Translations under genes and position numbers: made by a program
Notes under the pieces: model-generated
The model's input: the letters and a program-made list of their open reading frames with translations, nothing else
Told to the model about the DNA's origin: nothing
Databases searched by the model: none
Part shown: piece after piece, positions 51,542-60,265 of the stretch
Position numbering within the stretch: the stretch's first letter is position 1
Layout of the letters: each line of letters begins with the position of its first letter
Assembly (NCBI GenBank): GCA_965203435.1
Contig: CBDBCU010000006.1
Location: forward strand, 474,222 to 538,221
DNA: 64,000 bases
Source of the DNA: CBDBCU01 sp965203435
GTDB lineage: Bacteria; Chloroflexota; Dehalococcoidia; Lucifugimonadales; UBA3495
Reading direction: 5' to 3'

Positions 51542-53824
51542 ATGACCACTACCGCCGCCAGCAAATACAGCGTGGTCGGCACCCGTCCCGCCCGCCACGA
51601 CGGTTTTGACAAAGTAACCGGGGCCGCCCGTTTCGGCGCCGACCTGAACCTGCCCGGAATGCTCCACGGCAAAATCCTCCGCAGTCCCCACGCCCACGCC
51701 CGCATCCGCAGCATCAACACCGCCCGGGCCGAAGCCCTGCCCGGCGTAATGGCCGTGGCCACGGCCGCCGACTTTCCCATCGTCCAGGAACGCCCGGCCA
51801 TCGACTACGAAAACGCCCAGCAGAACCCCCGCATCATCGCCGAAAACATCCTGGCCTACCGCAAAGCCCTCTATCGCGGCCACGCCGTCGCCGCTGTCGC
51901 CGCCGCCAATCCCCACATCGCTGATGAAGCCCTGGCTCTGATCGAAGTGGACTACGAAATCCTGCCGGTGGCTTTGGATTGGCGCGAGGCCCTGAAAGCT
52001 GACGCCCCGCTGCTCCACGACGATATGACCACCCGCTTTCGGGTGGAGCGTTTCGGCCCCGGCGACGACACCGGCCAGCGCAGCAACATCGCCGGCCACT
52101 TGCAGCACAAGCTGGGCGATGTGGAACAGGGCTTTGCCGCCGCCGATGTAGTCCTTGAGCGGGAGTACGAAACCCAAACCGTCCATCAGGGCTACATTGA
52201 ACCCCATGTTGCCACCGCCCAATGGTCGGGCGATGGCCGCTTGACCGTTTGGACCAGCACGCAAGGCGCTTTTGCGGTGCGGGCCACGACCGCCGCCATC
52301 CTGCGCGTCCCGGAGTCCTTGGTCAAAGTCATCCCGATGGAAATTGGCGGCGGCTTCGGGGCTAAGGGCGTAACTTACCTGGCTCCGGTGACGGCGGCCC
52401 TGGCTAAGAAAGCCGGCCGCCCGGTGAAAATCGCCATGAGCCGCAAGGAAGTTTTCGAGGGCAGCGGCCCGGCCTCCGCCACTTATATGAAAGTCAAACT
52501 CGGGGCCAAAAAAGACGGCAAACTCACCGCCGGCCAGCTTTATATGGTCTATGAAGCCGGGGCTTTTCCCGGCGCGCCGGTCGGCGGCGGCGCCATCACC
52601 GGCTTTGGCTCCTACAACCTGGAGCATCTCCTGGTCGACGGCTATGATGTGGTCTGCAACAAGCAGAAAGCCCAATCTTACCGCGCCCCCGGCCAGCCCC
52701 AGGCCGCCTTTACCGTGGAATGCGCCCTGGATGAATTGGCTGATGAGTTGGGCCTCGACCCTATGGAACTGCGTTTGAAAAACGCCGTTAAAGAGGGCGA
52801 CCGGATGCCCAACGGCGTACCCCACGCCGTCTTTGGCTGCCGGGAACTCGAGGAAGCGATGCTCCAGCATCCCCACTACACCGCTCCCCTGGGCGGCCCT
52901 AATCGCGGCCGCGGCGTGGCCGTAGCTTTCCGCGCCCAGGGCGGGCAGACCTCCTCGGCGACCATCAATGTCAACGGCAACGGCACCATCAACCTGATTA
53001 CCGGTTCCGTGGACATCGGCGGCACCCGCACCGCCATTGCGATGCAAGCCGCCGAAGCCCTGGGCCTGGCCGCCGCGGATGTTATTCCGGCGGTGGGGGA
53101 TACCGACAGCGTCGGCTACACCGCCAACACCGGCGGCAGCCGCACCGCCTTTGACACCGGCTTGGCCGCCATCGCCGCCGCGGAGGAAGTCAAAACCCAG
53201 ATGAAACGCCGGGCCGCACTCCTGTGGGAAGTGGCGGACGACGATGTGGACTTTCAGGATGGCGCTTTTGTCTGCGCCAAAACCGAGGATAAGCTGACTT
53301 TCAAGGAACTGGCCGGCCGCCTGATGCGTACCGGCGGCCCGGTTACCTGTTCCGCCTCGGCGGCCTCTACCGGCGTCGGCCCCATCTTTGCCGGCAACAT
53401 CGTGGATGTGGAAGTGGATCCGGATACCGGCAAAATTGCCATCCTCCGCTTTACCGCCTTTTTGGACGCCGGCCAGGCGGTGCATCCCGACTTTGTCGAG
53501 GGACAAATCCAGGGCGCCACGGTGCAGGGCATCGGCTGGGCCTTGAACGAGGAGTATTTCTATACCCCCGAGGGTGCGATGGCTAACTCCAGTTTCCTCG
53601 ACTACCGGATGCCCACGACCCTGGATTTGCCGATGATTGACGCGGTGATTATCGAAGTGCCGAACCCCCGCCATCCCTACGGCTTGCGCGGCGTGGGCGA
53701 AGGCCCGATCATCCCGCCACTGGCCGCCGTAGCCAACGCCGTCTATCACGCCACCGGCGCCCGCCTGCGGAAACTGCCGCTGACCCCCGGCTCGGTCCTG
53801 GCGGCTATGGTGGAAAAGCAGTAG
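51542..53824 (+). CDS. Xanthine dehydrogenase family, molybdopterin-binding subunit
   Basis: 760 residues. Starts with VVGTRPARHDGFDKVTGAAR-FGADLNLPGMLHGKILRSPH typical of the large subunit, then MEIGGGFGAKGVTYLAPVTA, QSYRAPGQPQAAFTVECALD, and the active-site Glu in LRGVGEGPIIPPL. The residues before YRAPGQP lack the VAYRCSFR loop of CO dehydrogenase. It hydroxylates an aromatic heterocycle or aldehyde. The FAD and 2Fe-2S subunits are missing from the neighbourhood. A palindromic repeat follows. Confidence 0.9.
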   Translation: MTTTAASKYSVVGTRPARHDGFDKVTGAARFGADLNLPGMLHGKILRSPHAHARIRSINTARAEALPGVMAVATAADFPIVQERPAIDYENAQQNPRIIAENILAYRKALYRGHAVAAVAAANPHIADEALALIEVDYEILPVALDWREALKADAPLLHDDMTTRFRVERFGPGDDTGQRSNIAGHLQHKLGDVEQGFAAADVVLEREYETQTVHQGYIEPHVATAQWSGDGRLTVWTSTQGAFAVRATTAAILRVPESLVKVIPMEIGGGFGAKGVTYLAPVTAALAKKAGRPVKIAMSRKEVFEGSGPASATYMKVKLGAKKDGKLTAGQLYMVYEAGAFPGAPVGGGAITGFGSYNLEHLLVDGYDVVCNKQKAQSYRAPGQPQAAFTVECALDELADELGLDPMELRLKNAVKEGDRMPNGVPHAVFGCRELEEAMLQHPHYTAPLGGPNRGRGVAVAFRAQGGQTSSATINVNGNGTINLITGSVDIGGTRTAIAMQAAEALGLAAADVIPAVGDTDSVGYTANTGGSRTAFDTGLAAIAAAEEVKTQMKRRAALLWEVADDDVDFQDGAFVCAKTEDKLTFKELAGRLMRTGGPVTCSASAASTGVGPIFAGNIVDVEVDPDTGKIAILRFTAFLDAGQAVHPDFVEGQIQGATVQGIGWALNEEYFYTPEGAMANSSFLDYRMPTTLDLPMIDAVIIEVPNPRHPYGLRGVGEGPIIPPLAAVANAVYHATGARLRKLPLTPGSVLAAMVEKQ

Positions 53825-53915
53825 CAGTAGAAAGAGGGGCGGGTCAGCAAACGACCCGCCCCTTGGCACCAAAAGGCAATAGCATATACCTAGCGATCTC
53901 TTACAGTCCCGCCCC

Positions 53916-54027
53916 CTACCGTCCTTCCCGCGCAAGCGGAAATCCGGAACGGTACTGCCAAAGACCAACCTACTACCAACTGGGCATTGGGGGATTCCCG
54001 CTTACGCGGGAATGACGGTTTTTATAT
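53916..54027. repeat. Palindromic dispersed element, family 2
   Basis: Left arm CCTACCGTCCTTCCCGCGCA-AGCGGAAATCC, right arm GGATTCCCGCTTACGCGGGA-ATGACGGTTTTTATAT. Several mismatches, so an older copy. Confidence 0.75.
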
Positions 54028-54122
54028 GGGATTGGCCCGGCTTATGCCCATTTTTCGTTGACTAAACCCGGATATTAGACCGTTTGTCGGCCCGCAACCG
54101 CCTACCCCACTACCGCCGGCTC

Positions 54123-54989
54123 CTACCCCTCTACCCGGGCGATAAACTCCAGCAATTGGGCGGCGTAGAATGTGGCTTTCATGTGGTAGCGGTTGGTGGC
54201 GGCGATGCCCGGAAAGGTATGGTCATGCTGGCCGATGATGTCCCATTCCGCCGCCGTCCAAGCCGAGGGGCGCAATTCCGCATTGGGTATCAGACGGTGC
54301 GCCGCCTCGGCCGCCGATACATGATGCACTTCGTCCGGGCTGTTGCCGGCAAACAGAACCACCGGGCAGCGGATGCCGGCCAGTTGTTCCTCCGTCAGGT
54401 CGCTGACCGGGTTGGGCACGGAATAAGCCTCCTGCCAGCGGCGCAGCACGGCGCAGAACTCGGCGGCATCCATATTCAGCAGCCGTTCCCGGTTGGCCGG
54501 ATTGTCGCTGCACCGCTGGGCAAAGTATTCAGTGGCAACGACCGCCGCCATCCCGCCCTGTTCGGCGGCGGCAATGAACTGGCCGTAGTAATTGGGCGCG
54601 GTTGCCGCGGCGCTGCGGGGGCCGCCGCTGACTTCCCAGACGAACACCCCCTTGACCACTTCCGGGCGGCGGACGGCCAAAGTCAGGCTGGTGCGGGAGC
54701 CGGCGGAGCCGCCTACGGCATAGGCCGGCGCGGCCGCCAGTTGCAGCAGCAGCTCGGCCATCTCCTCGGCCCAGTGATGCTGCTCGGAAAGCTCCCCGCT
54801 AATCGCCACCTCGGAACGGCCGCAGTTGCGCCGGTCGTGCAGAATTACCCGGCACTGGCCGGAAAGCAGGGCGGCCAGCGGCCGCAGTCCTTCCCGGTCG
54901 ACCCGTCCGCCGGGCGTCAAAATCACCGTCGGGCCGCGGCCGTAATCCTCATAGTAGAGGTTTATCCCGTTGACTTTGGCGTAGGGCAT
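54123..54989 (-). CDS. Alpha/beta hydrolase
   Basis: 288 residues from the ATG at 54987-54989 with AAAGGAGTTG upstream. NGINLYYEDYGRGPTVILTP-GG starts the fold; the nucleophile elbow is AVGGSAGSRTSLTLAVR (Gly-x-Ser-x-Gly), the acid CPVVLFAGNSPDEVHH, and the final His in HDHTFPGIAA. Probably an esterase or lactonase, cytoplasmic. The longer frame up to 55697 is not supported because it runs through the next gene. Confidence 0.85.
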   Translation of the reverse strand: MPYAKVNGINLYYEDYGRGPTVILTPGGRVDREGLRPLAALLSGQCRVILHDRRNCGRSEVAISGELSEQHHWAEEMAELLLQLAAAPAYAVGGSAGSRTSLTLAVRRPEVVKGVFVWEVSGGPRSAAATAPNYYGQFIAAAEQGGMAAVVATEYFAQRCSDNPANRERLLNMDAAEFCAVLRRWQEAYSVPNPVSDLTEEQLAGIRCPVVLFAGNSPDEVHHVSAAEAAHRLIPNAELRPSAWTAAEWDIIGQHDHTFPGIAATNRYHMKATFYAAQLLEFIARVEG

Positions 54990-55045
54990 ATTCAACTCCT
55001 TTCCGAAAGGGATGGAATGGGACACCGGCGGAAACCCGGCTACCC

Positions 55046-55570
55046 CTATCCGGCAGTGTAGGGAACGCCGAACCGTTCCCGATGGGCCATTTCCGCCAGC
55101 GGCTTGCGCGGCGTCCCGACCCGGCTGGCTGGCCGTTCCGCCCGGTAGCCAAAGGGCAGCACGGTGATTAGTTCCAGTTCCGGCGGGATACCCAGCAGTT
55201 CCTTGATGGCAACCTGCTGCTCCTCGGCCCGCAGCCCCACGAAACAGGTGCCTAGCCCCTCGTCCCAAGCGGTCAGTTCCATCTGCTGCAAGGCCCGGCC
55301 GGCGTCCAGATGGGGGCGCAGAGCGTCGGCCATAGCGATGGCAATGACCAGGGGCGCGCTGGCGATAAAAGGCCCCTGGGTGGCAATGCGGCCCAACTCG
55401 GCAATGGTAGCCGGATGGGTGACGACGATGAAGTTCCAGGGTTGGGAATTGGTGGAACTGGGCGACCAGCGGCCGGCCCGCAGAATCTTGCGGATAATCC
55501 TTTCCGGCACCGGGTCGGGCAAGTAATCCCGCCAAGTGCGGCGGGTGCGGATACATTCGTACACTTCCAT
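55046..55570 (-). CDS. Nitroreductase family protein
   Basis: 174 residues. FMN-binding start MEVYECIRTRRTWRDYLPDP and WSPSSTNSQPWNFIVVTHPA; the second FMN region is GTCFVGLRAEEQQVAIKELL-GIP and PFGYRAE. It reduces nitro groups or quinones, or modifies flavins. It is upstream of the hydrolase with a 56-base gap and may share its mRNA. Confidence 0.88.
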   Translation of the reverse strand: MEVYECIRTRRTWRDYLPDPVPERIIRKILRAGRWSPSSTNSQPWNFIVVTHPATIAELGRIATQGPFIASAPLVIAIAMADALRPHLDAGRALQQMELTAWDEGLGTCFVGLRAEEQQVAIKELLGIPPELELITVLPFGYRAERPASRVGTPRKPLAEMAHRERFGVPYTAG

Positions 55571-55808
55571 ATCCCAGCCTCCTTTGGACTGCGGTCAATC
55601 CTTCCGTTTCCTTGGTACCGTTAGCATTATGGCACGATGTCCGCCGGTTAGAAAGCCCGGCCAATTCGAGATTCCGTTGGCTGGCGGCGGTTTCCATCCG
55701 GCGATAATTTCAGGATACCGTTGCAACAAGTTCCGGATGACCCGGCAATCAGTTCAGGATGAGCGGAAAAGGGGAAAATAGCAAAAGCAACGGCAACCCG
55801 ATTTAGGG

Positions 55809-55814
55809 TATAAT
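55809..55814 (+). promoter_or_regulatory. -10 element of the peroxiredoxin gene
   Basis: TATAAT at 55809-55814, about 55 bases before the ATG. No clear -35 box is seen. Confidence 0.45.
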
Positions 55815-55868
55815 GGCCGCAATTCCCGCCGGGAACCGGATCCCCAACCCGACAAGAGGTGAAAGTTT

Positions 55869-56333
55869 ATGCCCGCAGCAATTGGCGACCTGGCCCCGGA
55901 CTTCAAGTTGCCCTCGGTCAACGAAGGCGACATCACCCTGAGCCAGTTCCGGGGAGAAAAGAGCGTCATCCTCTCCTTCCATGTCTTTGACTTCACTTCC
56001 GGTTGAACGACGCAGGCCACCTCTTTCCGCCAGTATAACGGGCGGTTTGAGGAGAAAAATGCCCAGGTGCTGGGCATCAGTTGCGACCATGTAGCCGCCC
56101 ACCGGGCCTGGAGTACCGCTATGGGCGGGCTGCCCTATCCGGAGCTTTCCGACTGGCATCCCAAGGGCGAAGTTACCCAGGCTTACGACCTGTGGAACGC
56201 GGAACGGGGCGCCGGCACCCGCGCCGTGATTATCGTCGACCGGGAGGGCGTCATCCGCTTCCGGGAAACCTACCAACCCGGCATCCTGCCCGATCCCCAA
56301 GACATCCTGGCCGAACTGGACAAGCTGGGCTGA
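55869..56333 (+). CDS. Peroxiredoxin with in-frame UGA: likely selenoprotein
   Basis: 154 codons plus a TGA stop. Codon 46 is TGA (56004-56006), in the same frame as all that precedes and follows, and falls in the place of the peroxidatic residue: FDFTSG-TGA-TTQATSFR (Thr43, then the catalytic site at 46). Upstream has IGDLAPDFKLPSV and LSQFRGEKSVILSF. Downstream has QVLGISCDHVAAHRAW, TRAVIIVDREGVIRF and ILPDPQDILAEL. The whole is a one-domain peroxiredoxin that removes peroxides. A SECIS-like hairpin lies at 56020-56052. A simple start-to-stop call would split it into 45- and 88-residue fragments. GAGG upstream of the ATG supports the start. Confidence 0.85.
56020..56052 (+). promoter_or_regulatory. 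Bacterial SECIS-like hairpin after the UGA codon
   Basis: CCTC (56020-56023), internal TTT, CCGCC (56027-56031), loop AGTATAACG, GGCGG (56041-56045), TTT, GAGG (56049-56052). The apical loop has a G at its second position, 27 bases after the UGA, within the range given for bacterial SECIS elements. Confidence 0.65.
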
Positions 56334-56365
56334 CCGGCCGGGTACGCTGACCAGCGGCAAAACTG

Positions 56366-56396
56366 CCGGGGCGCGGCTCAGCCGCGCCCCGGTTTT
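56366..56396 (+). terminator. Intrinsic terminator after the peroxiredoxin
   Basis: CCGGGGCGCGGC (56366-56377), loop TCA, GCCGCGCCCCGG (56381-56392), TTTT. It also faces the convergent greA gene. Confidence 0.85.
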
Positions 56397-56429
56397 ATCG
56401 GTCACCCAGGGCTTGGTCCGGCCTACCGG

Positions 56430-57320
56430 TCAGGCGCCGATTTTCTCCACCAAGTAGCGCATCGTCCCTTTGGGTACGATGATTTCCACCTCATCGCCCA
56501 CGGCGCGGTCGAGCAAAGCCTGGCCTACCGGAGAGACGGTGGATATTTTCCCGGCGGCGATGTCGGCTTCCCGCTTGTCCACCAGGGTGTAGTTAATGAT
56601 CCTCTTGGTATCGACGTCCTTGACGGTAATGCTGCTGCCCACTACGGCCCGCAAGACGACGTTCTCCCTGGACTTATCGGTTTCCTCCCCGGTCTTGGAA
56701 AGGATTTGGGCGTTGGTCAGTTCCGACTCCAGTTCCCGGATCTTGGCTTCGACAAAGCCCTGCCGCTCCTTGGCCGCGTCCAGGGGGGCGTTTTCCCGAT
56801 AGTCCTTGTCGGCCATAGCCCGCTTGATGTCCTCCACCACCCGCACCCGTTCCTCGCGAAAGCCCTCCAGCTCCGCCACCAAGCGGTTGTAGCCCTCCTC
56901 GCTGAGGCGGGGGCCGTTGGCGGCGTTCAAAGCGCCTCCGGCCTGACGGGAGCCGGCCGTCTTGCGGGAACGGATGGCCCGCAGGTGGGTCGACAGGTTC
57001 AGCTCCGTCCATTCCCGCTTGTGCATAAAGAGCAGAAACGCCTTGAGCGGCAGCAGTTTCTTTTGGGCATCGGCCCCGCGCTGGGCAAACTCCTTGGCGT
57101 AATCCTCCACCAGGCTGGGGGCCAGGTCGCCCATTTTCCGGTCGCGACCGTACCACTCGATAAAGCGGATAATCTCCTGGTGTCCGTCCATGGACACTTT
57201 GGCGCTCCGGCTGTTTTTCTTTTCCAGCACAAACTGGCTCAGGGCGTCGGTCAGGTTGTCGGGAATCCCGGCCTCCGGGACAGCGGCGGTTTCCGGCGAG
57301 GGATCCTTCGGGGTGGTCAA
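56430..57320 (-). CDS. greA: GreA-like elongation factor with N-terminal SAM-like (integrase-type) domain
   Basis: 296 residues from the TTG at 57318-57320, eight bases after GGAGG; the ATG at 57380 is too far up. About residues 140-296 form GreA: coiled-coil tip KDYRENAPLDAAKERQGFVE (usually DLSENAEY..AKE), then IVVGSSITVKDVD-like and KISTVSPVGQALLDRAVGDE. About 25-120 (LTDALSQFVLEKKNSRSAKV, REWTELNLSTHLRAIRSRK) resembles the core-binding domain of tyrosine recombinases. GreA rescues backtracked RNA polymerase by transcript cleavage. The N-part may bind nucleic acid or the polymerase. The standard GreA is about 157 residues. Confidence 0.85.
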   Translation of the reverse strand: MTTPKDPSPETAAVPEAGIPDNLTDALSQFVLEKKNSRSAKVSMDGHQEIIRFIEWYGRDRKMGDLAPSLVEDYAKEFAQRGADAQKKLLPLKAFLLFMHKREWTELNLSTHLRAIRSRKTAGSRQAGGALNAANGPRLSEEGYNRLVAELEGFREERVRVVEDIKRAMADKDYRENAPLDAAKERQGFVEAKIRELESELTNAQILSKTGEETDKSRENVVLRAVVGSSITVKDVDTKRIINYTLVDKREADIAAGKISTVSPVGQALLDRAVGDEVEIIVPKGTMRYLVEKIGA

Positions 57321-57800
57321 GGCAGTTACCTCCTTAAAGCAAGTGGGCCATAACGGCGGTCGGCCCTTCGCCCGGGTCAACGGCCTTTATACTATCAGTT
57401 TATTAACCTGGCGGCAAATGCGGTTCAGACTCTTGACTCCGGCCCAACCCGGTGTAACAATATATGTGGAATCGGGCTGGCTCCGAACGGTCCCTCAATG
57501 GTGCGCCTGCCGCGGCCGAGGCTAGGGGCCAGTCATTATCAAGGCCAGATCCCGCGCGTAACCTCTTTCCTCCGCAGATACCGCTCATGAAGTTGCCCGG
57601 CTTCCCCTTTCCCGGAAATGGCTTGATTGCTGATGCTGGCAACATAATCGGCCAATTGCAGCAGGTTGTTCCGGTGGGAATCCTGCTGTTTTACCCCCCG
57701 GCCGGCAACCGTTCCGCGCCGTTCTGAATCCGTAAATTAGCGCTATACTGGCAGCAATCAATCCATCCATTGCCCGGAAAGGGCGGGGAGGCAGGTTTTT
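57321..57800. other. Intergenic stretch with promoters, no gene
   Basis: 480 bases without a credible gene. For greA on the minus strand: TTGCCG (57412-57417), 17-base spacer, TAGTAT (57389-57394). For the quinone oxidoreductase on the plus strand: TATACT at 57744-57749 with GGGAGG before the ATG. I saw no tRNA or clear RNA structure in the rest. Confidence 0.5.
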
Positions 57801-58772
57801 ATGAAAGCGGTTCAGATTGACGAGTTCGGCGGGCCGGAAGTGATGCAGTATCGGGAGGTGGCCGACCCGACGCCCGGCGATGGCGAGGCCCTGGTCGCCC
57901 TGCAAGCGGTAGGGGTGAACTTTACCGACATCTACAGCCGGGCCGGCATCAACCCGGGGCCGCCCTTGCCGCGCACCATCGGCGTAGAGGGCGCCGGGGT
58001 AGTGCAGGCCGTGGGCCCTGGGGGGTTACTGATCTTGCCGTGGGCGATGTGGTGGCCTACAGCAGCAGCCAAGGATCCTATGCCGAGCAGGCGGTAGTGC
58101 CGGCGGCCCGGCTGGTCCAAATGCCGGCGGGCCTGGACGCCCAGGCCGGGGCGGCGGCTATGCTGCAAGGAATGACCGCCCATTACCTGTGCCATTCCAC
58201 CTATCCGGTGCAGCCGGGAGATAAAGTGCTGGTTCACGCCGCGGCCGGCGGCGTCGGCCTGCTGCTGACCCAGATGATTAAGCGGTTGGGCGGCTATGTT
58301 TTCGCCACGGTATCCACGGCGGAAAAGGCGGAATTGGCCCGCAACGCCGGCGCCGACCAGGTCATCCGCTACACCCAAGAGGATTTTGCCGCGGTGGTCA
58401 AAGACGCCACCAATGGCGCGGGTCTGCAAGCCGTCTATGACGCGGTGGGGCAGACTACCTTTGACCAAAGTGTTAGCTGCCTGGCCCGGCGCGGCTATAT
58501 GGTGCTGTACGGCCAGGCCAGCGGCATCGTGCCGCCCATGGATCCGCGTATCATGGGCAACGGTTCCCTGTTCCTGACCCGGCCCGGCTTGGGCGATTAC
58601 ACCGCCACCCGGGAGGAACTGCGGCAGCGGGCTGGCGATGTGCTGGGCTGGGTACAGTCCCGGAGAGCTGAAACTGCGGGTAGAGCATATTTTCCCCTTG
58701 GCCGAAGCCCAGGAAGCCCACCGCCAGTTGGCCGGCCGGGCCACTACTGGCAAACTGCTGCTGATTCCCTGA
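57801..58772 (+). pseudogene. Quinone oxidoreductase-like gene with two frameshifts
   Basis: Starts MKAVQIDEFGGPEVMQYREV and VGVNFTDIYSRAGINPGP; a first shift occurs at the G6 run about 58018-58024, where adding one G restores VTDLAVGDVVAYSSSQGSYA. It goes on with NADP motif VHAAAGGVGLLLTQMIKRLG and ends with a second shift near 58660, beyond which LKLRVEHIFPLAEAQEAHRQ and GKLLLIP continue to TGA 58770-58772. Without shifts it would be about 323 residues, normal for the family. Either a decaying gene or assembly errors. Confidence 0.8.
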
Positions 58773-59023
58773 CCCCGGCCGGGGCGTCCGTTCTATTGCG
58801 GTGCTACATCCGCTTATCCTGTGGGGTGGCAATCCGCTCATCCTGAACTTGTTGGAGCATGGCCCGGAATTTGCTGCCGGGCCATCCGGAGCCGGCCGCA
58901 AGGGCCGCCCGGAACTTATTGCCGGAGGAATACGCCGCAATAGAATGGAACGAATTCCCGTCCTTGACCGGCGGCCCGGATTGGCCTATACTTGACTTAA
59001 CAAACTTGGATTAAGGAGGCGCT

Positions 59024-59332
59024 ATGGCGGCGGCAGTCAGTTCCCAAGAGGTGTACCAGGCCCTGAAAACCGTCTATGACCCGGAAATTCCGGTCAACGT
59101 GGTTGACCTGGGGCTGATTTACGATGTCCAGGTCACCGACGACAGCAATGTTTTCGTCCAGATGACCCTGACCTTTCCCGGTTGCGGGATGGGGCCGCAC
59201 ATCGCCCAGCAAGCGGAGTGGGCCATCCAGGACCTGGACGGGGTCGAGGATGTGGAGATTGAGCTGACCTTTGACCCGCCCTGGTCTCCCGACCTGATTA
59301 GCGAGGAAGCCCGGATGCAGTTGGGCATCTAA
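59024..59332 (+). CDS. MIP18/DUF59-family iron-sulfur assembly protein (SufT-like)
   Basis: 102 residues. VYQALKTVYDPEIPVNVVDL-GLIYDVQV is the DUF59 hallmark, with FVQMTLTFPGCGMGPHIAQQ holding the conserved Cys. It aids maturation of Fe-S proteins. AAGGAGGCGCT precedes the ATG. The Mrp-like ATPase follows after 46 bases; in many Mrp proteins this domain is fused at the N-terminus. Confidence 0.9.
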   Translation: MAAAVSSQEVYQALKTVYDPEIPVNVVDLGLIYDVQVTDDSNVFVQMTLTFPGCGMGPHIAQQAEWAIQDLDGVEDVEIELTFDPPWSPDLISEEARMQLGI

Positions 59333-59378
59333 CCCCATCCCCCGCCGGATAAGCGGCGGCCCGGAGCGAGGAACGGCT

Positions 59379-60188
59379 ATGGCGACGCCCCAGGAAAACC
59401 CCCGGCTGGAGCAGATTAAGCGCAGCTGGCAGCAGAAACGGCAAATCACCGAGCGGCTGTCCACCATCAAGACCAAAATCGGCGTCTATAGCGGCAAGGG
59501 CGGCGTGGGCAAAACCACCGTCGCCGTCAACCTGGCCGCGACCCTGGCCCAGGAGGGCCGCGCGGTGGGCCTGCTCGATGTGGATATCGACTGCCCCAAT
59601 GTCGCCAAGGTGCTGGGCATCCTCGACAAGCCCGACTATGTCGACGGGCGGATTTTGCCGGCCGAAAAGTGGGGCGTCAAGGTCATCTCCATGTCCTTCT
59701 TTCAGGAAAACGAGGAGGAGGCCATCATCTGGCGGGGGCCGATGATCCACAACGCCATCAACCAGTTTCTCCAATCCACCGATTGGGGGGAACTGGACTA
59801 TCTGGTGGTGGATTTGCCCCCCGGCACTTCCGACTCCCCCCTGACGGTAATGCAGACCTTGCCCATGGACGGCTTTCTGGTGGTCAGCACCCCCCAGGAA
59901 CTGGCGAACATTGACGCCAAGCGCTGCATCAATATGATCCGCAAGCTGAACCTGAATGTGCTGGGCATCGTGGAAAACTACACCGGCGAGGTGTTCGGCC
60001 AGGGCGGCGGCGAAACGATGGCCCGGGAAGTGGACGCCCCCTATCTGGGAACCTTGGCCCTGCGCGCCGCCTACCGGGACAGCAGCCGCCCCACTTCCCT
60101 GCTGGATTCGGAGGTAGGCGAGGAATACGCCAACCTGGTCGACGGCCTGAAACAAAGCCTCCGCGAAATGGGCCGGGAGCCGGCCTAG
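59379..60188 (+). CDS. Mrp/NBP35-like P-loop ATPase lacking the usual CxxC
   Basis: 269 residues. Deviant Walker A IGVYSGKGGVGKTTVAVNLA (residues 34-53), DVDIDCPNVAKVLGI, and DLPPGTSDSPLTVMQTLPMD. In family members the text after GIVEN is MSxFxCPxCG; here it is GIVENYTGEVFGQGGGE, with the two cysteines absent. The family carries Fe-S clusters. It forms an operon with the DUF59 gene and ends at a strong terminator. Confidence 0.88.
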   Translation: MATPQENPRLEQIKRSWQQKRQITERLSTIKTKIGVYSGKGGVGKTTVAVNLAATLAQEGRAVGLLDVDIDCPNVAKVLGILDKPDYVDGRILPAEKWGVKVISMSFFQENEEEAIIWRGPMIHNAINQFLQSTDWGELDYLVVDLPPGTSDSPLTVMQTLPMDGFLVVSTPQELANIDAKRCINMIRKLNLNVLGIVENYTGEVFGQGGGETMAREVDAPYLGTLALRAAYRDSSRPTSLLDSEVGEEYANLVDGLKQSLREMGREPA

Positions 60189-60213
60189 CGGCTGCTTCCG
60201 TTTCCCTGCGAAT

Positions 60214-60251
60214 AAAGGAAAGGAGCCGCCTTTAAGCGGCTCCTTTCCTTT
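60214..60251. terminator. Bidirectional terminator after the Mrp gene
   Basis: AAAGGAAAGGAGCCGC (60214-60229), loop CTTTAA, GCGGCTCCTTTCCTTT (60236-60251), serving the convergent methyltransferase gene as well. Confidence 0.9.
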
Positions 60252-60265
60252 GGCGGGTTCAATCC

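Noticed and set aside
51356..53968. Long minus-strand frame that runs into the small paralogue gene
   Set aside because: It covers the molybdenum hydroxylase subunit in antisense; only its last 96 codons (51068-51355) are a real gene with a ribosome site.
54990..55697. N-terminal extension of the alpha/beta hydrolase
   Set aside because: It runs through the nitroreductase gene in another frame and has no domain; the ATG at 54987-54989 has a ribosome site.
57321..57800. tRNA or small RNA gene in the gap after greA
   Set aside because: No cloverleaf or conserved T-loop could be found by eye.
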